Positions 1-12,912 of a stretch of DNA of 64,000 nucleotides are shown piece after piece. The notes under the pieces are model-generated. The model was not told where the DNA came from, ran no database searches, and saw only the letters and a list, made by a program, of their open reading frames with translations. Position 1 is the stretch's first letter, and the number at the start of each line of letters is the position of its first letter. Origin of the DNA: Nephromyces sp. MM_2019 (lineage: Eukaryota > Apicomplexa > Aconoidasida > Nephromycida); the NCBI GenBank assembly GCA_015657535.1, contig JADHZB010001758.1, positions 62,001-126,000 of the forward strand, read 5' to 3'. The position numbers and the translations under genes are program-made.

Positions 1-36
1 CAGTGAGTCCCCTAAAATGTTATTTTTTATTTATAG

Positions 37-121
37 ATCTTTACTCGCAAGTTGCTGGGTCTTATCTGGTGAGCAATTAGGAAAAGTGTGGCTCCTACAG
101 CTTGTGCAAAGGCTTAGGCAG
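37..121 (+). CDS. possible micro-exons at window edge
   Basis: Seen: base 3 begins a perfect donor (GTGAGT). Acceptor-like TTTATAG ends at 36, a donor GTGAGC starts at 69, an acceptor CTCCTACAG ends at 100, and a donor GTAGCC follows at 122. This would make exons 37-68 and 101-121 separated by a 32-base intron. Two of three frames stay open across the join. No protein family is recognisable in so short a stretch. It could be the 3' part of a gene entering the window, or a 5' part of the + strand gene at 606-3800. Chance splice-like words in AT-rich DNA are the main alternative. Confidence 0.2.
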
Positions 122-605
122 GTAGCCACCCAAAGCTTTTGAAGACCTTGCATAAAACATTTCTTTTTATATGCAAGGCATTTTGCCGTTACTATTTTAT
201 GACCTCTAAGGCTTACTCTTTAAGTTTTTTTCTAAGTTTTGTTGCATATATTTTTTGAAATTTTTTTGAAGCTTTATAACACAGTTAAAACTTAAATTCA
301 TGGATTGAATCAAGAAATTTTTTTTTTGTTAGATAAAATTTATATAAGTCACAATTTAAATCCCCTGAAATGATTATTATTTTATTTAGTTGTGAAATCA
401 GTATATTTTCTTAGTGGACAAACATCTAAATACCGCTTTTTTCGGAAAATGTGTTTTTGGTTTTTTCTTTAAGTTTACATACATATTTTCTAAATTCCTT
501 AAGGAAATTCTTACCTAAATCTAGCTACGGAACCCTTCTGAAAGTTAGCTTCAGGTATGCTATCTGCTCATAGAGACGCAACTTGTAACCTTACGATATT
601 AACAG

Positions 606-3600
606 ATCCAACTGGTCACCCAGCTTTCTGAGTCTATGGGCGATATACCAAACAGAGGCAATTTTATAGAAAGCCAATCTTTGCCAATAAAACTTTCAAA
701 CTTTTGGCACTGCCCGGATCAGTTAATTCCTAATTTGCACTTGTTCAACCTTGAAAACTTGCGATTCGATATCGGTTAGTTAGAAAACATCAATATAAAT
801 AAAGCCTTACATGTGTAATTTAAAAAGTTAATGTGCACCAAGGAAGCATTTGGATAAAATCCCCCTGTTTTTTTAGTTAAACTACAATTTTGAGTCTAAG
901 TAAGTAGTGGCAAAACATGGCTCAGTAACTGCGTGCCTGTAATGTGGATCGGTGAATTCCCTTGTATTTAAACAGCTTGTCCCCTATGTCGATGATTTTT
1001 TTAAATAATGGTAAACTGCTTCTGGAAGTCGTGGCACCAAATTACTGCACGCAGCAGGCGAAACATCTGCACAAGCCGCACTCAGAGATTTAAAAAATAG
1101 TAGTTCCGAATATGGCAAAGTTGAAAATATAGAAAAAATTAACAGCCTACCCATCGGAGTTCATAATTCCAGCACTCTGAAAAGCGAAGCATATGACGAG
1201 AGCAACACTGCTGGAGAAAGGGAAGGCGCGTTGCCGAAGTTAAAATTATTTAGGATATTCCCCATTGGAGAAAATAAAAATAGTAAATCGAAGCATTCCT
1301 CAGCTTCAGAATCCACAAGTAAATTGATAAAAGAATTTTTTTGATTGAAATTTAACCTGAAACGACTTTTATTGCTTTTTTTGTAGAATTTGAAGTCTAA
1401 TAACAATATACTATCTTTCCAAAGTTTCTCTGCTTCTTCAAAACTTGCCAGCAAATTTTCTATTTGAAACCAACGTCAAAAGTATTAGTATCTCATTTTA
1501 TTGCATTGCTTTACCATTTACTGTACTAATGTACTGCGTCTCCCACGTTTAGTTCATCTACAGTGTATTCTCAAGTATTATTATGTTACTTCTTGTGTTT
1601 GCATAGTATACCGCCATCCGCGAAAAAATCTCCATTATGTCCTTGTGAGTGGTGCTTTCGTGTAAGCATTACAATATGGAAATTACTTTTTTAATAGCCT
1701 GGTTCTTAAATGACCCCGGGAGTCATTATCATAATTGGCTTTGATCGGATTAACCTGCTTATGAATATATAGTTTTTAGAAAAAAAATATTCCGGCCATC
1801 TTAGAGCGTGCACTACGAAGCACCCAATATTGAGAAACTCAGAGTACCACAAGAAAATGCTAAGTAATCACTTTAATCTAATTTTAAACAGTCTAACTCA
1901 TACTCTGAAGTATTAATCTGAACTCATTAGCGTGGTAACGCTCTGTCAATAAAGCAAGTACTCTAGGAAAAATTGTACAACTTTAAGTGAACAAATAATA
2001 TCACGAGAAATATGAATTTCTCTTTTCTTCCTCTCAGGTGTTTTTAAGAAGCAGATCCCAATAAATAGCGGTAATACATTGACGCTGCGTGCTTGACAGC
2101 TTTTTCATACCGTAACGCCTAAATATTTTTCAATTGCTGATAGAAAATATTTTTCAAAATGTTACTATTTTTCTTTCTTAAAAGTTTTAGGCAAATAAGG
2201 GTATAAACTTCTTATCAATTTCAGTAAAAATATGCGATATCTAAAACATCATGTCAATGCCTATTGGTGCTTAGTAGATACCTCTGATTGAAGTTCTTTT
2301 GACGCTGCGCATCAGCGAAAATAACAATATTAATCGCAAAACATAAAATTGAAAATACTTTTAGAGGAATATACTTGCTGCATTATGTTTCACTGTTACT
2401 ATAAGCTATCAGATTAAAATTTCATAATTTGGATGAAAGACTTCAAGACGGTACAGTCCGTGTTAAAATAGAGGGAGCAGCCCCTATAGTGGGGTCTAAT
2501 GCGAGCGAGGCTGCTGGCAATCCTATTGATCTTCGAGCAGGTAAAGCCACTAATATAGCTTTAAAAAATTCGATACTAAGCAAAAAAAGGGAGAGTTTTC
2601 GCTTTGTAATAAGAATCCGCGTGAACTGTGTCATGTTAAATTCTTGTTTTTCTATACTTTTCACGAAAATTTTTTAAGGCTAACCCACTGCAATTATGAA
2701 AATTCTACATTAACTTCAATTACGTTAACTTTCTTATCAAGTATGCAACGTCCCAAAAGCTTAAGATGGAAGTTATTAGGAATATCGCTCTTAAAAAAGT
2801 TACGAATTTCTTCAAAAAGTAGTGGCTTGTCCGTTAAGTAGTTATGCGACATTGAGAAACACAAGACCATCGACAATTAGATCAGGGCATCCAAGCGTAG
2901 ATTTATTTACGACCTGCTACACTGCATTATCGGTTCCTCAAACCGAATGCCGGTAAAATGTGAATAGGACTTTACTCTTGTGCAGATATGCCTTTGTATT
3001 CGCTGTATATCAGTGCTGGTGTAAAAACGTGCTGTTAGGTTTTCTTGCTTCATGAAGCAAGTGAGTATAAGTCGGGAAGAAAACAATGCGGGCATGCCTG
3101 AAATAATTTCCTTTTCTTTACAGTCATTAGTTCTCCTTCCGGAAACCCTTACAAAGCTCTAGAGCTGAATTTCACATCGTCGTCGGAGCATGGACATCAA
3201 GTATATACCAGAAGAATAGATCTCTTTGGGCCTAAGTCCCAGCAACTCCAAGATGACGCAGCGTTAACGGATTTCCCCAGGGTGAGTGAGCAGTTCGAGA
3301 AATACTTAAGCGGCTCTTCCCCTTTTGAATATGGTATTGAAAGGGGCACCATTAGGGAAGAGGAGTTCCTACTTCCTAAGAAAATCAGAGATGCTAAGCC
3401 CACCGCATGCAACCGTAGTTCCAGCGGAGCTGGCAAAGAGGACCACTACAATAAATTACGTACTCATTGGCCGTATAAGAATCCTTACAGTGAAAGGGAA
3501 ATAATTTCCAAAAAGCATAGTCCTCTAAGCTATGACCCCCACGATGACCCCAAACTTTTTGATTCACTTTGGCCTTACCGCCATAGCGCCGAAAGCACTG

Positions 3601-3800
3601 ACGTAATAGATGCTGCCAACAATAACACCTGTATGCCTAACTTTTGTTGGGTGGCAGAAAACAGTGCCCAAAAGCCCAAATCGAATGAGGTGGAATCAAA
3701 CAAATTTCTCTTCCCAAGAAAGGGCGATAAAAAAAACTCTATTAGCACAGAAGCATGGGACTTATTACGAGCTAGGCACACTTACGAAATTTATCGATAA
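606..3800 (+). CDS. hypothetical protein, multi-exon, 3' end complete
   Basis: No family recognised. Four exons read as protein: 606-774 (acceptor TTAACAG, donor GTTAGT), 1055-1318 (tandem acceptor GCAGCAG, donor GTAAAT), 2413-2540 (acceptor CTATCAG, donor GCAG/GTAAAG) and the terminal exon 3124-3800 (acceptor TTTCTTTACAG, stop TAA at 3798). Phases agree for 774 to 1055 and for 2540 to 3124; the step from 1318 to 2413 is out of phase, so at least one exon is missing there. The last exon gives about 225 residues, hydrophilic and rich in Ser, Asn, Lys and Pro, with two related short motifs HWPYKNPYSE and LWPYRHSAES. No membrane segment or signal peptide is visible in the exons found. The true N-terminus is unknown. 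An ATG at 3282 lies in the middle of the open exon and is unlikely to be the start. Confidence 0.55.
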
Positions 3801-6791
3801 ATCGTACTTCCTTGCTTAAGCTTACTTGAAAAATATCTTTGTACGCATAGTAACTTAGGAATATATGGTTCGCTTCTCTGAGATATAAGGGCGACGAGAC
3901 GAGTCAGTTCAATATCCCGGTATTCCCTTGCAGTACATTCAGTGTGGCAGCGTAGTTCACTGATAGTATTTTAGTTCTTAAATATTTTTTTGTGCACAAA
4001 ATGTGCAAAAGCAGATCCAGTCTCAGGTAACTCATTGAATTCAGAAGTTTTGTATCGGACTTTTTAAAAGCTATTTGAGCGGGTTAAGCAAAAGTTCTCA
4101 TACAGCGTTACGCCTTCAAATAATGAAATATAATGGCTGGAAGGTAACCATTTCTTTTCGAATATTAGAAAAAAAGACTTCAGGTCAAACAGATAAAGCA
4201 AAAGCCTTTGGTATCAAAGTCTATTGGATGGTTGAAGAATAGGCTGTCAAGCGAAAATAACTTGCCCATGTGCCTATAACTCCTCATCGGTTTCAGCATC
4301 TTTTCAGGTCACTGATCAGCCTGAAAAATGTATGCAGCTTCTATGATAAAGTGTCTCTGCAGCGAATTAGACCGTGCTTTCAAAAAATTCATCGGTGAGA
4401 ACTCTGTAATTTTCTTAATACCGCAGAAATGTATAGATCGGTTTTACCATAATATTTTAGTAGTATGCCTTGTGGGACTTTGGTCAATTTTTGAGGTACT
4501 ATGAAATAAAGTCCATGAAGGTAGGTATCTCCTTACTAATATTATCAGCCATGCATAAAATGAAGGCATTTAAGTTGTTGGGTATAGTCCTGCGGAAAAC
4601 GAAACGCTTAGCTTGTAGCTCGCATTTCCGTGCAGGCAGCGATGAAATGGAGGCCAGTTAAGAGTAAACTAGTGGTACAACTCCGTCAATATTCTACCTA
4701 TAGTATTTATGGTAAAAGAAGCAGGCTATTAACCTATAATTGCGGTTCTGCAGCTTTTGGTTCTTACGATGAAATTTCATCAGTGATCTTTTTAGGTCAA
4801 GTTTTTAATGCTGGCTAATCACCCATTTCTCATTTCTATGCTCCCTAGTTCAATCTTATACAAGGTGAACAAATAAACGCAATGAACTTGCGGTTCTAAA
4901 ATATATCTATTTTAAGCCATAGAGCATTGAGAGCCATTTGAATACTGCATATGTTAGTTCTTAGCCTACCAATATACTTGAATCTGTATTCAGTAACTCG
5001 GGAAAGCCCTATCAGGTAGGATAGAGCAGGTTTTGTGTTATTTTGTGCCTACATTGACCCAGGACGCATTTTTATACTAGGTAACACTGTATCTTGTCAT
5101 AAAATACTGAGGCAGCTCAGCTGCGGGGGAAATTTCAATATTTAGGTATAATACGGGGAAAATTGTAAAACTCACATGATTGCACTAACTAAAATAAGAT
5201 AAGTAACCCTATGAGGAAGTAAAAAAATAATTTGTCCATTGCCTGAAGGAAGACATAAAAATGGCAACAAAATACGGCTTCAATTCGCAATAGGCGCCAT
5301 TTGTTTATTTTGTAAAACCGGCAGCATAATTTTGCAAAGTAAAACTTTTGGCAAATAAAGTGTCAATCGAGTCGTGAAATACAGCTATAATAAGGTTGAT
5401 GGCTCAATGGCAAAAATTATGCGTAGGCATCTTCATGACTCAATGAATAGCAGCAGATCCCATATGGTAATTTTCGCGCAGCCATAGTTGACGTGGTGAG
5501 CACGAACTCTTTACAAATCACAAAGCAGCATCTATGACCCACACCAAAAAGTTGGGTCCATGCTACTAGAAGAATTCCGTAAATTTTCAGGGAACTTTAA
5601 GTGTAAAAAGCACCAGATCTTGTTTGAAAATAAGTACTGATTCTATACAATGTACAGAACTGAAGATTTACTATCCTATCTTGATCTTGCGTCAAGCATG
5701 CGTGGATTATCGAATCAAGAAGTTTCAGGATGATATATCGGTACGCTCTTGTACTCCCTGTAAGTGCTAACTTTATGCTATAGTTTGAGCATAAGCCAGC
5801 ATTTGCAGCTATTAAAACATATGATAGTCCCAAAGCGTTGGTAGAAAAAGGGGAGTACTGCTTAGTAAGTGACCCTCGTGCATTATATCGAGAAAAAAAC
5901 ATAATTTTGGACTTTGCAGGGGCCAATCGCTTGACTCTGTACAAAGTTTCCTACTATGTACCAGCAAATTTTGCTATAAAAATTCTAATGGAGAACGAAT
6001 GACAAGATTGAAGCATAAGCTTATAGCGGCTTCCGTTTAAAGAATTTATACTTTTTTAATTCATCAACCCCCAAATGCGTTACAATGGCTGGCGGACGAC
6101 GTAAAGCGAGAAGCGATTACGCCTATAACATCAGCTCAGCGTAATTTATTGCTTATTCCTCTGGAAATTTTAAGGGCATTTTCATGAAAAGTTTATATAA
6201 CTTTTTGGTACTTACGAAACCTAGAAAATACTAAGTAGAAAAGGCTCCCCAAATCGTGTAGTTGAGCACACATATTGCACCCTAGAAGATTGATCAGCCA
6301 TGCATATAGCGGTAAGTTTAAGTGCTTTATATCATTAGAAAAGGATACTCATAAGCGATGCGTTAGGTATAAAACCTATTAGACTCGTTCGTTTGGCACT
6401 GCCATAGTGGTAGCTGAATAAAACTTGTTTTCTGGGTACCAGACTGCGCTATCAGCTCCTAAAATATAATTTGTATATAATTATTTCAATATGGTAGCTG
6501 TTGTATGTGGAGAAAAGATAATGGGAATAGTACTCGTTTTTTTCACTCCGTACTGTCTGTACCTTCGTGTGTTCTTTTATTGAGATAATGCCACGTAAAC
6601 TTTTTGCATTACTCAAGTTCAGCTTCTTTTGGTTTTTTTATTTGGTGCATCTTACTGAATGTCTATTATCTTAGTTAAGCACCGGACATTGCAATTCAGC
6701 GTGTTAATGCGGATATTGCATGATTCTGGAAGGCTTCAGCGATGACAAATTTCTACTGGCTTGAAGCTTGATTAAATTATTTATTGCTTTA
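3801..6791. other. gene-poor stretch between two genes
   Basis: Roughly 3 kb with balanced, AT-rich composition and no exon chain I can defend. The longest open frame is 5597-5944 on the minus strand, described separately. No tandem repeat or RNA gene is evident. It includes the 3' flanks of the + gene ending at 3800 and of the - gene ending at 6792, so the two genes are tail to tail. Confidence 0.5.
5597..5944 (-). pseudogene. isolated open frame, possible retroelement relic
   Basis: A 115-codon open frame without a convincing ATG near its beginning; the first in-frame ATG lies 14 codons in. Its start resembles the LxPxKSKIMFF-type motif that follows the catalytic core in non-LTR reverse transcriptases, followed by an LG-containing segment, but I see no YxDD motif or other RT block nearby. 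It sits alone between two tail-to-tail genes. A decayed LINE-like fragment is one reading; chance open frame is equally possible. Confidence 0.15.
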
Positions 6792-9700
6792 TTAGGAGTG
6801 GCTTTTTATGAAAGGTAGCTTGATATACAGTTTGTTTCTCGTCCCGTCACTTTGGTAATTCTGACCGGAATACTCACGAATCAGTGTTTCTGTATCATCT
6901 ACTTCGGAAGCTGCAGAAGCATCTGATTTATTTTTATCTTGCGTATTTCCCGAGTTTGAAGAATTTCTGGCTCTCCTCCCGCTACTTTGATAAGCCTGAC
7001 CGGAATCCTCACGAATCAGTGTTTCTGTATCATCTACTTTGGAACCTGAAGAAGCATCTGATTTATTTTTATCTTGCGTATTTCCNNNNNNNNNNNNNNN
7101 NNNNNNNNNNNNNNNNNNNNNNNNNNNNNNNNNNNAATCAGTGTTTCTGTATCATCTACTTTGGAACCTGAAGAAGCATCTGATTTATTTTTATCTTGCG
7201 TATTTCCCGAGTTTGAAGAATTTCTGGCTCGCTTTCCTCCGATTTTAACCAGAGAATTAAAATTTTTTTGAATGCTTTTTTCTGAAGAATGGCCTTCTGC
7301 CCTTTCCTCAGAAGCATCATGAGAGACACTGTGTCTCGAGGGGTCCTCGCTGGCTTCTATTTGAACATCATCTTTTGGTTCGTTAATCCGTGAGAAATCC
7401 TTTATTCTTTCTTGTTTTTCTTCATTAGAATTGTGTCTTTCCCACTTCTTGGCTGCTTCTGCATCTTCATGCCATTTTCCACCACGTTTGGTGTGCAACC
7501 CATTTTCGGGAATATTTAAAGCTACCATATCTGATACATTATTATGCTCACAGAAAATCCCCATTTGCTGGTTGATAGCAGCATTTTCTATATTGACTTG
7601 GGAATTCGCTATCATTTCATTATTTTCGATTATCCACCCTTTATTTCTATCGCTCCTTGAATGGATAGCTGCTGAAAATCTGTTTTTTAATGGCTCAAGT
7701 TTGGAGCTGAAATTGTTCGTGTGATTCTCAGGTTTTTCTATTTTATCAATCAAGCCCACTTCCTCTTCGCTGGTATTTGATGAAGCTTTTGCATACTTCG
7801 AAGAATCAGCTTTAATATTCTCAGAAGCATCGGTGTGTTCTTTATCATAGCCCTCCTGGAAAATATTTATGCTGCTGCTTTCTTTGAAGCTAGGGGAATA
7901 GACGTCGATAAGTTCTTCCGTATCCTCAGGCGTTGCAGCCGTTATACCATGGGCGAAAATTTCAGGGCTACTGTTGCTCGGCGTCTCTTCGCTGCTATAG
8001 TTTTTTTCTTGTGTGCCCGCAAACTCCTTAGCTGGATAACTGTACTTTGCTTCAAATGTTTTATATGCATCTGGTGGAATGCTTTTAGTTGTATCATCCA
8101 TTTGGGATTCCGGCTTTATCAAATTTGAGTGTGTAATGCTTTTAGTTGTATCATCCATTTGGGATTCCGGCTTTATCAAATTTGAGTGTGTTTCATTTCG
8201 CTCAAGGTCATTAGGGCCCCTAATCGATAGTTTGCCATTTTGGTGTTTCAATGCAAACTCTAAGACATTAGCTAGACCTAGACCTGTTAGTATCTTCGAA
8301 AAATTTCCTGGCATGCTGGTTTCTTCTAAAATTATGGGCTCTAGCGACGCAGTAGTTGCTTCATTTGGTATGACGCTGTTGAGAGAGAAATCTTCTCCAG
8401 GATTAAAATGTGAATCTGCATGCTTACTTTGAACGTGGGATGGTGGTGCGAAAGTGAATTTTCTTGTATCTGGAGCTTCGTAGTTTGGATGCATAGTCTC
8501 ATCCGAAGCTTTGAAAGTTGTGTCAATGTTTCCATTTGCTGATGAATCATGAGGATTGTTCTCTGATTCAGGCTTGCCCGTAGTGCTGTCCGCATGATTT
8601 ACCGTTGAACCGCTCTGTTTCGGGGATGTCCCTGCTGGATTTAATGAAAGATCTGTGGTATCTGCTGATGGTATTTCCACCTGAATATCCTCCCGTCGCT
8701 GTTTTTCATTGATAACGTATTGTTGAGTTATTCCTGCATCTCCTAATCCCTGATTCAAGCTTTGGAAAGTTTCTGTTCCCGCATCTTCTGGGCTATTATT
8801 GGTTGAAGTTATGTCGGTAGCGAAATCTATCTCCTCTGAGTTAAGGAATTATTCGATATAGAACGTAGGGAAAATGCAATGCTTAGTTTTTGAGCGCTTC
8901 TTGAGGAAGTTTATAAGCTTTAAGGGGCTTTTAGGTGCACAATGCTTTTATTCATTTTTGTGACGGCAGCAGCATCCTTGAATAAGTAATACTCAATATG
9001 GATAAAACTTCTTTCAAATATTGAATTAGCTTTAATACTTGATGCATTAACATAATTTAAAATCCTATCTGCTATTTGATATCTAGCGCTTTATAAGATT
9101 ATGCCTGCTTTGTTACTGAGGTGTTATAGAGTGCACACCCCCTATCTTCTAGATGGCATAGAAAGAATTTTTTAGGAAGCGACGGTATAAATCAGCCTTC
9201 GTTTACATAAATACTGATATTATTTGTTTATAGTATCTTCATGGCTTTCTAAGGCCGCGCATAGGGGGATTATAGCTGTGTTGAACTTACCTGCGGAGGT
9301 CATTACAATATTTAGTAGTGGAGGAACTCTGGCAGCCTCATGGGAAATATCTGAAGACAAGCTAATTATGCTGGTCTGAGAAGAGATATTTAACTGAGGG
9401 TCGTTATTTTCGATTAGGCCTAAGTCGAGCTTAGTACTAGAAAATTGATCTTTTCTTTCTTCGGATCTATTGTCTTGAGTATTGCTTAGCGTCACTGTTT
9501 CGTCTTGGCTTGCTTTGTAGCTTTGTGTAACCATGGGTAGGTGCGTATCCTGCTGATCACGGCTTTTGGTGACATCTGTGAAGACGGAAGTTCTGCTATA
9601 AAAATTTTGATGATGGAGGATATCAGGAGAATCTTGGTGTGAGTCTGTAGGTGATACGCCTATCAGGTCTGGTATAACTTCTGTGCTCAGGAAGTCCTGG

Positions 9701-11570
9701 CTAGCACTTTTGCTCGAGTTTAATTGCGTTTGTTCCTTTTCTTCGACAGCATGAAGTAAACTTTCTGGATCGATATCTTGCATTTCTCGCTTGTCAGATA
9801 AAGGGCCTGTTTTGCGTTGTGGATGAGCATGAATAACTGGAATTTTCCCAGAATCTTCTCGCTTCTCATTAGTCTCTTTTTCTGCTGGCAACGAGTTATT
9901 AACTGGGCTCTCTCTATGCTGCTGATCAGGCAAACTGGGCTGCTCATCTTTTTTGACTATCTTATCACCATTACCAGAGTAATCTTCCAAAAGACCATGT
10001 CCCGGATTTTGATTCTGCATCTCAAATATCGTAGCACCATCAAGGATAAAGTTACTTTGGTCAAGTTGGTCAACAAAGTCTGCAGTTGTAAGATCAGTGC
10101 TGATAAATTGATCGAGCTGTGCTGCAGCTTGGTTTGTATGAGAATGTGGAATAACATCTGTGATATCTTCTAAAGGTTTGTCGTTTTTAGTAATTTTCGC
10201 CAATTGAGCAGTATCTAAAAGATTACTCCCGGGACGATGCTCTTCCTTCAATGTAAAGGGAGCTGCTTTATATATTGTCTTCAAGCTATCTCTCTTAGCG
10301 AAATTCTCGTATAAAGAATCATTCTTTTGTGTTTCCTCTTTATTTTCTGCTACGTTTTGCTCTCCAAGTGTTAAAAGCGAGATGCTGCCCGTGCTGATAT
10401 TTTTGCTTCCGGCGTCACTTGATTCTTGTGAAAAATCGTGCGACGAATCTATTTCGTTTGCACTTGTCGCTACTTCTTCATTTGTGCTAGAAGTTCTTAC
10501 TATTTTGTCTTGCTCTCTGTTAACCTGGGCTACTTGGTATCTTTCAAAAAAATCGGAAATGGATTTTTCGTCGTTGCTTTTTTGTTTTACCAAAAAATTT
10601 TCCTTTGCATTAGAAATACCCTCAGTTTCTTTAAGATTTGCAATTTCACTTGATTCGGGGAGCCTGCTTCCACTTAAAGGGAGAGCTTCTTTTATGGCAA
10701 GATCTTCTTGACAGCTGTGTTTTTGCGTGGATTCTAATAGTTTCGATACACCAATGTTATGTCTATGACTTGAACTAGCTGTGCTTTCTAGCAACGAGGT
10801 TTTTAAGGCTGGTTCATTAAACGCTATCTCAGGTGAAGAAAAGGTGAGCCATTGCTTGCTTTCCGGAGTTTTCTTAGCCGTAGTTTGTATTTTAACTTCG
10901 TTATTGATCGCTTCATTTCTGAGTTGCTGTAGAATTCTTTCCATATTGACGGCCTTGAATTTTCGCGTAGGAGCTTGCTCATAGCTATTCGTTTTTTTCC
11001 TTGTGTTTGATTCATGGCTTAAAATTTGATTTGGATTTCTTGAAGACTTTTTTATTACCGAGTTTATCGCAAAGCTTAAATCACTACTATCGAAGCCTTG
11101 TAGTGTAAAATTTTCTGGATTGATTGGTTCGTTCATTATATTATTTAAATATGCAGATTCGGATGGACCAATTTTCGGCAAAGACATTGTACCTTCCTTT
11201 CGATTTCTGATTATTTTCGTATTTTGTAAATCAGACTCTTTTCCCGAATACTTGTAGCTTTTTTTGTCTTCAAGTCGTTCCCTTAGCTTTCTTAGAAATG
11301 GATTGTTTTCGTGTATTCCTCTGGAACCCTCAAAGTTCAGAGGTTGATTTTTTGATTTTTTTTCCTGTTTATAAGTTGCCTTTGAGGAATTTTCAGCCGT
11401 AGTAGTCGCATTATGGCTACTACTAATGCTGGATGGAGAATTTTCCAAAGACTTCATTTTTAAGTATCTCATATTACATTGTGTAAATGGAGCTCCTGCG
11501 CATAATTTGTTCTTGGCCTTCCTGCTCCCTTCTTCCTTTAAAAATTTATTTGTGGGATAACCTTTGAGAT
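6792..11570 (-). CDS. large low-complexity acidic/Ser-Asn-rich protein with C-terminal repeats
   Basis: Two long exons join in phase. Exon 11570-9291 (about 759 codons) ends in a strong donor GCAG/GTAAGTTC. Exon 8835-6792 starts after acceptor TTCCTTAACTCAG and stops at TAA 6792-6794. The split codon G/AG restores Glu at the junction, and the intron is 455 bases. The protein is hydrophilic, rich in Ser, Asn, Asp, Glu, Lys and Thr, almost Cys-free, with no membrane helix and no recognised domain. It carries a duplicated 19-residue block (8078-8191) and a C-terminal 45-residue tandem repeat (about 6860-7232). Reading straight through the 50 N shifts frame; the stop at 6792 is reached only when the repeat frame is resumed beyond the gap. 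The first exon listed opens after an acceptor at 11571, with ATG codons at 11472 and 11457 inside it, so it may be internal. Likely a secreted or surface/parasitophorous-type protein if the signal exon at 14648 belongs to it. Function unknown. Confidence 0.72.
6860..7232 (-). repeat. 135-bp (45-residue) tandem repeat at protein C-terminus
   Basis: The anchor AATCAGTGTTTCTG recurs at 6879, 7014 and 7136. The first spacing is 135 bases, i.e. 45 codons on the minus strand. Each unit carries the sequence elements NTQDKNKSDAS, VDDTETLIRE, then SGQ and RNSSNS. The second spacing is 122 only because 50 N were inserted. The copies are nearly identical, except that the copy nearest the stop diverges (SAASE for SSGSK, and altered ends), a usual sign of terminal decay in an array. 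The unit is charged, Ser/Asn/Asp-rich and probably disordered. Confidence 0.85.
7086..7135. other. assembly gap (50 N) inside repeat array
   Basis: Exactly 50 N, a placeholder length. With a 135-base unit the true missing length should be 63 bases plus a multiple of 135, so the repeat copy number is not known. The gap artificially shifts the reading frame of the minus-strand gene. Confidence 0.95.
8078..8191 (-). repeat. 57-bp direct duplication within coding exon
   Basis: The 57-base unit beginning AATGCTTTTAGTTG at 8078 recurs at 8135 without mismatches that I can see. It is a multiple of three and encodes 19 residues twice (core NLIKPESQMDDTTKS). Perfect identity suggests a recent in-frame slippage or unequal exchange event. 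Confidence 0.85.
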
Positions 11571-12912
11571 CTGAAAGTTACCAGGAAATGTGAAAAATCA
11601 TCTTCATTTTGCTGTAAATTTAGTGTTTGGTTTCCTACCAGCGATATATACGTCAAAATATTCTATATTATGTGCTTACTGAAGGTGACCAACACTGCTG
11701 CAGGGAGGTGCATTGTATGGAATCTATGGAGGAATTGTTTGAATTTGCAAAACTTTCTTCAGAACATATAATTATGTGTGGTAATTCCCTTTATTGGTAA
11801 TTGAGTATAACTTCTTTTGGGGATGCCTTTTATTTGCTTATCACACGTCAGTAAGCTTAAGAACACTAGGCATCGTCTACCTCTGATTTTATGCGCTGCT
11901 TGGAAATTTGAATTGTAAATGTGCAATATTTTTTGTAGAGTTTGCTTTGAAACAAATTCACAGCATTCTAAAGTTTCGGTTGTTCTCATCTATTGGCGAC
12001 TTATTAGATAAGAAATCAAATTGAATTTTTTGCTCTGTAGGGAGTAAAGACATTTAATATTCAATTTTTTACTCGAGACTATCGTATAATTATTTGTAAT
12101 TATTTGCTTTAGTTAATAGGATTATTGTTGATAAGACCCCAAAAGCACTTTATTTCATCGTATGCCATGCGCATCTTGCCGTGAATTTTTATTAGAATGT
12201 TTTCTTGAATCTTTGCTTGATATATACTCTGAATTTGTGCATGGGGTTCATCGCATTCTGTGATTTCGAATTGTGGCAAGAGCATCTAATTTTACTTTTT
12301 GAATGTCTGAAATCATCCAAAGGGGGGTATTTATGCTAAGAACATTTCTTTTATTGCTTCAAATTGTTGTATTAGTGCTATATGGGGGGTTTTCATTATT
12401 TTTACGAATAATTGGTATTTGGAGTTGTCTACTGGCTTCAAACTTTTTTTTTCATTAATGCTCAACCTTTTCAATCAATATGTTTTGATCTCCTTCTCTG
12501 ATTTTGCTCTATTTGCTGTATTCTCTGTGATGCTAGCGAAATTATTTGGATATTTACTTCGCTCTTTTAGCGAAAATCTTAAATACTTTATGAAAAAAAA
12601 ACAGAGTAAAATTTTTGATAAAGTCGGACTGATGAATTGAATTTTTCAGAAATAGTTTATGGCCTTATTCTTTCATAAATAGAGCCTTGTGTGCGAACTC
12701 AAAGTTTTTCCATGCTAGTCTTTGTGAAAAAATTATTTGAGCACTAACTTTGATTTAGTAGAATCATCAATAATATTTTTTATTGTACCCTCAGAAATAT
12801 TTTTATACATAAACATTGCTGTGATATAAAAAAGGTATTTTACTGAATATTTTTCTAGCGAGGCATTTTTTTTCAATTTTTATAAAATAAGGCAAAGCAC
12901 GATTAGTTTCAC

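Noticed and set aside
9817..10711. + strand frames of about 110 codons
   Set aside because: Antisense shadows of the long minus-strand low-complexity exon, which has the better start, donor and composition.
12419..12640. 73-codon hydrophobic + frame
   Set aside because: T-rich DNA gives chance Phe/Leu-rich frames; it has no ATG context, neighbours or homology.
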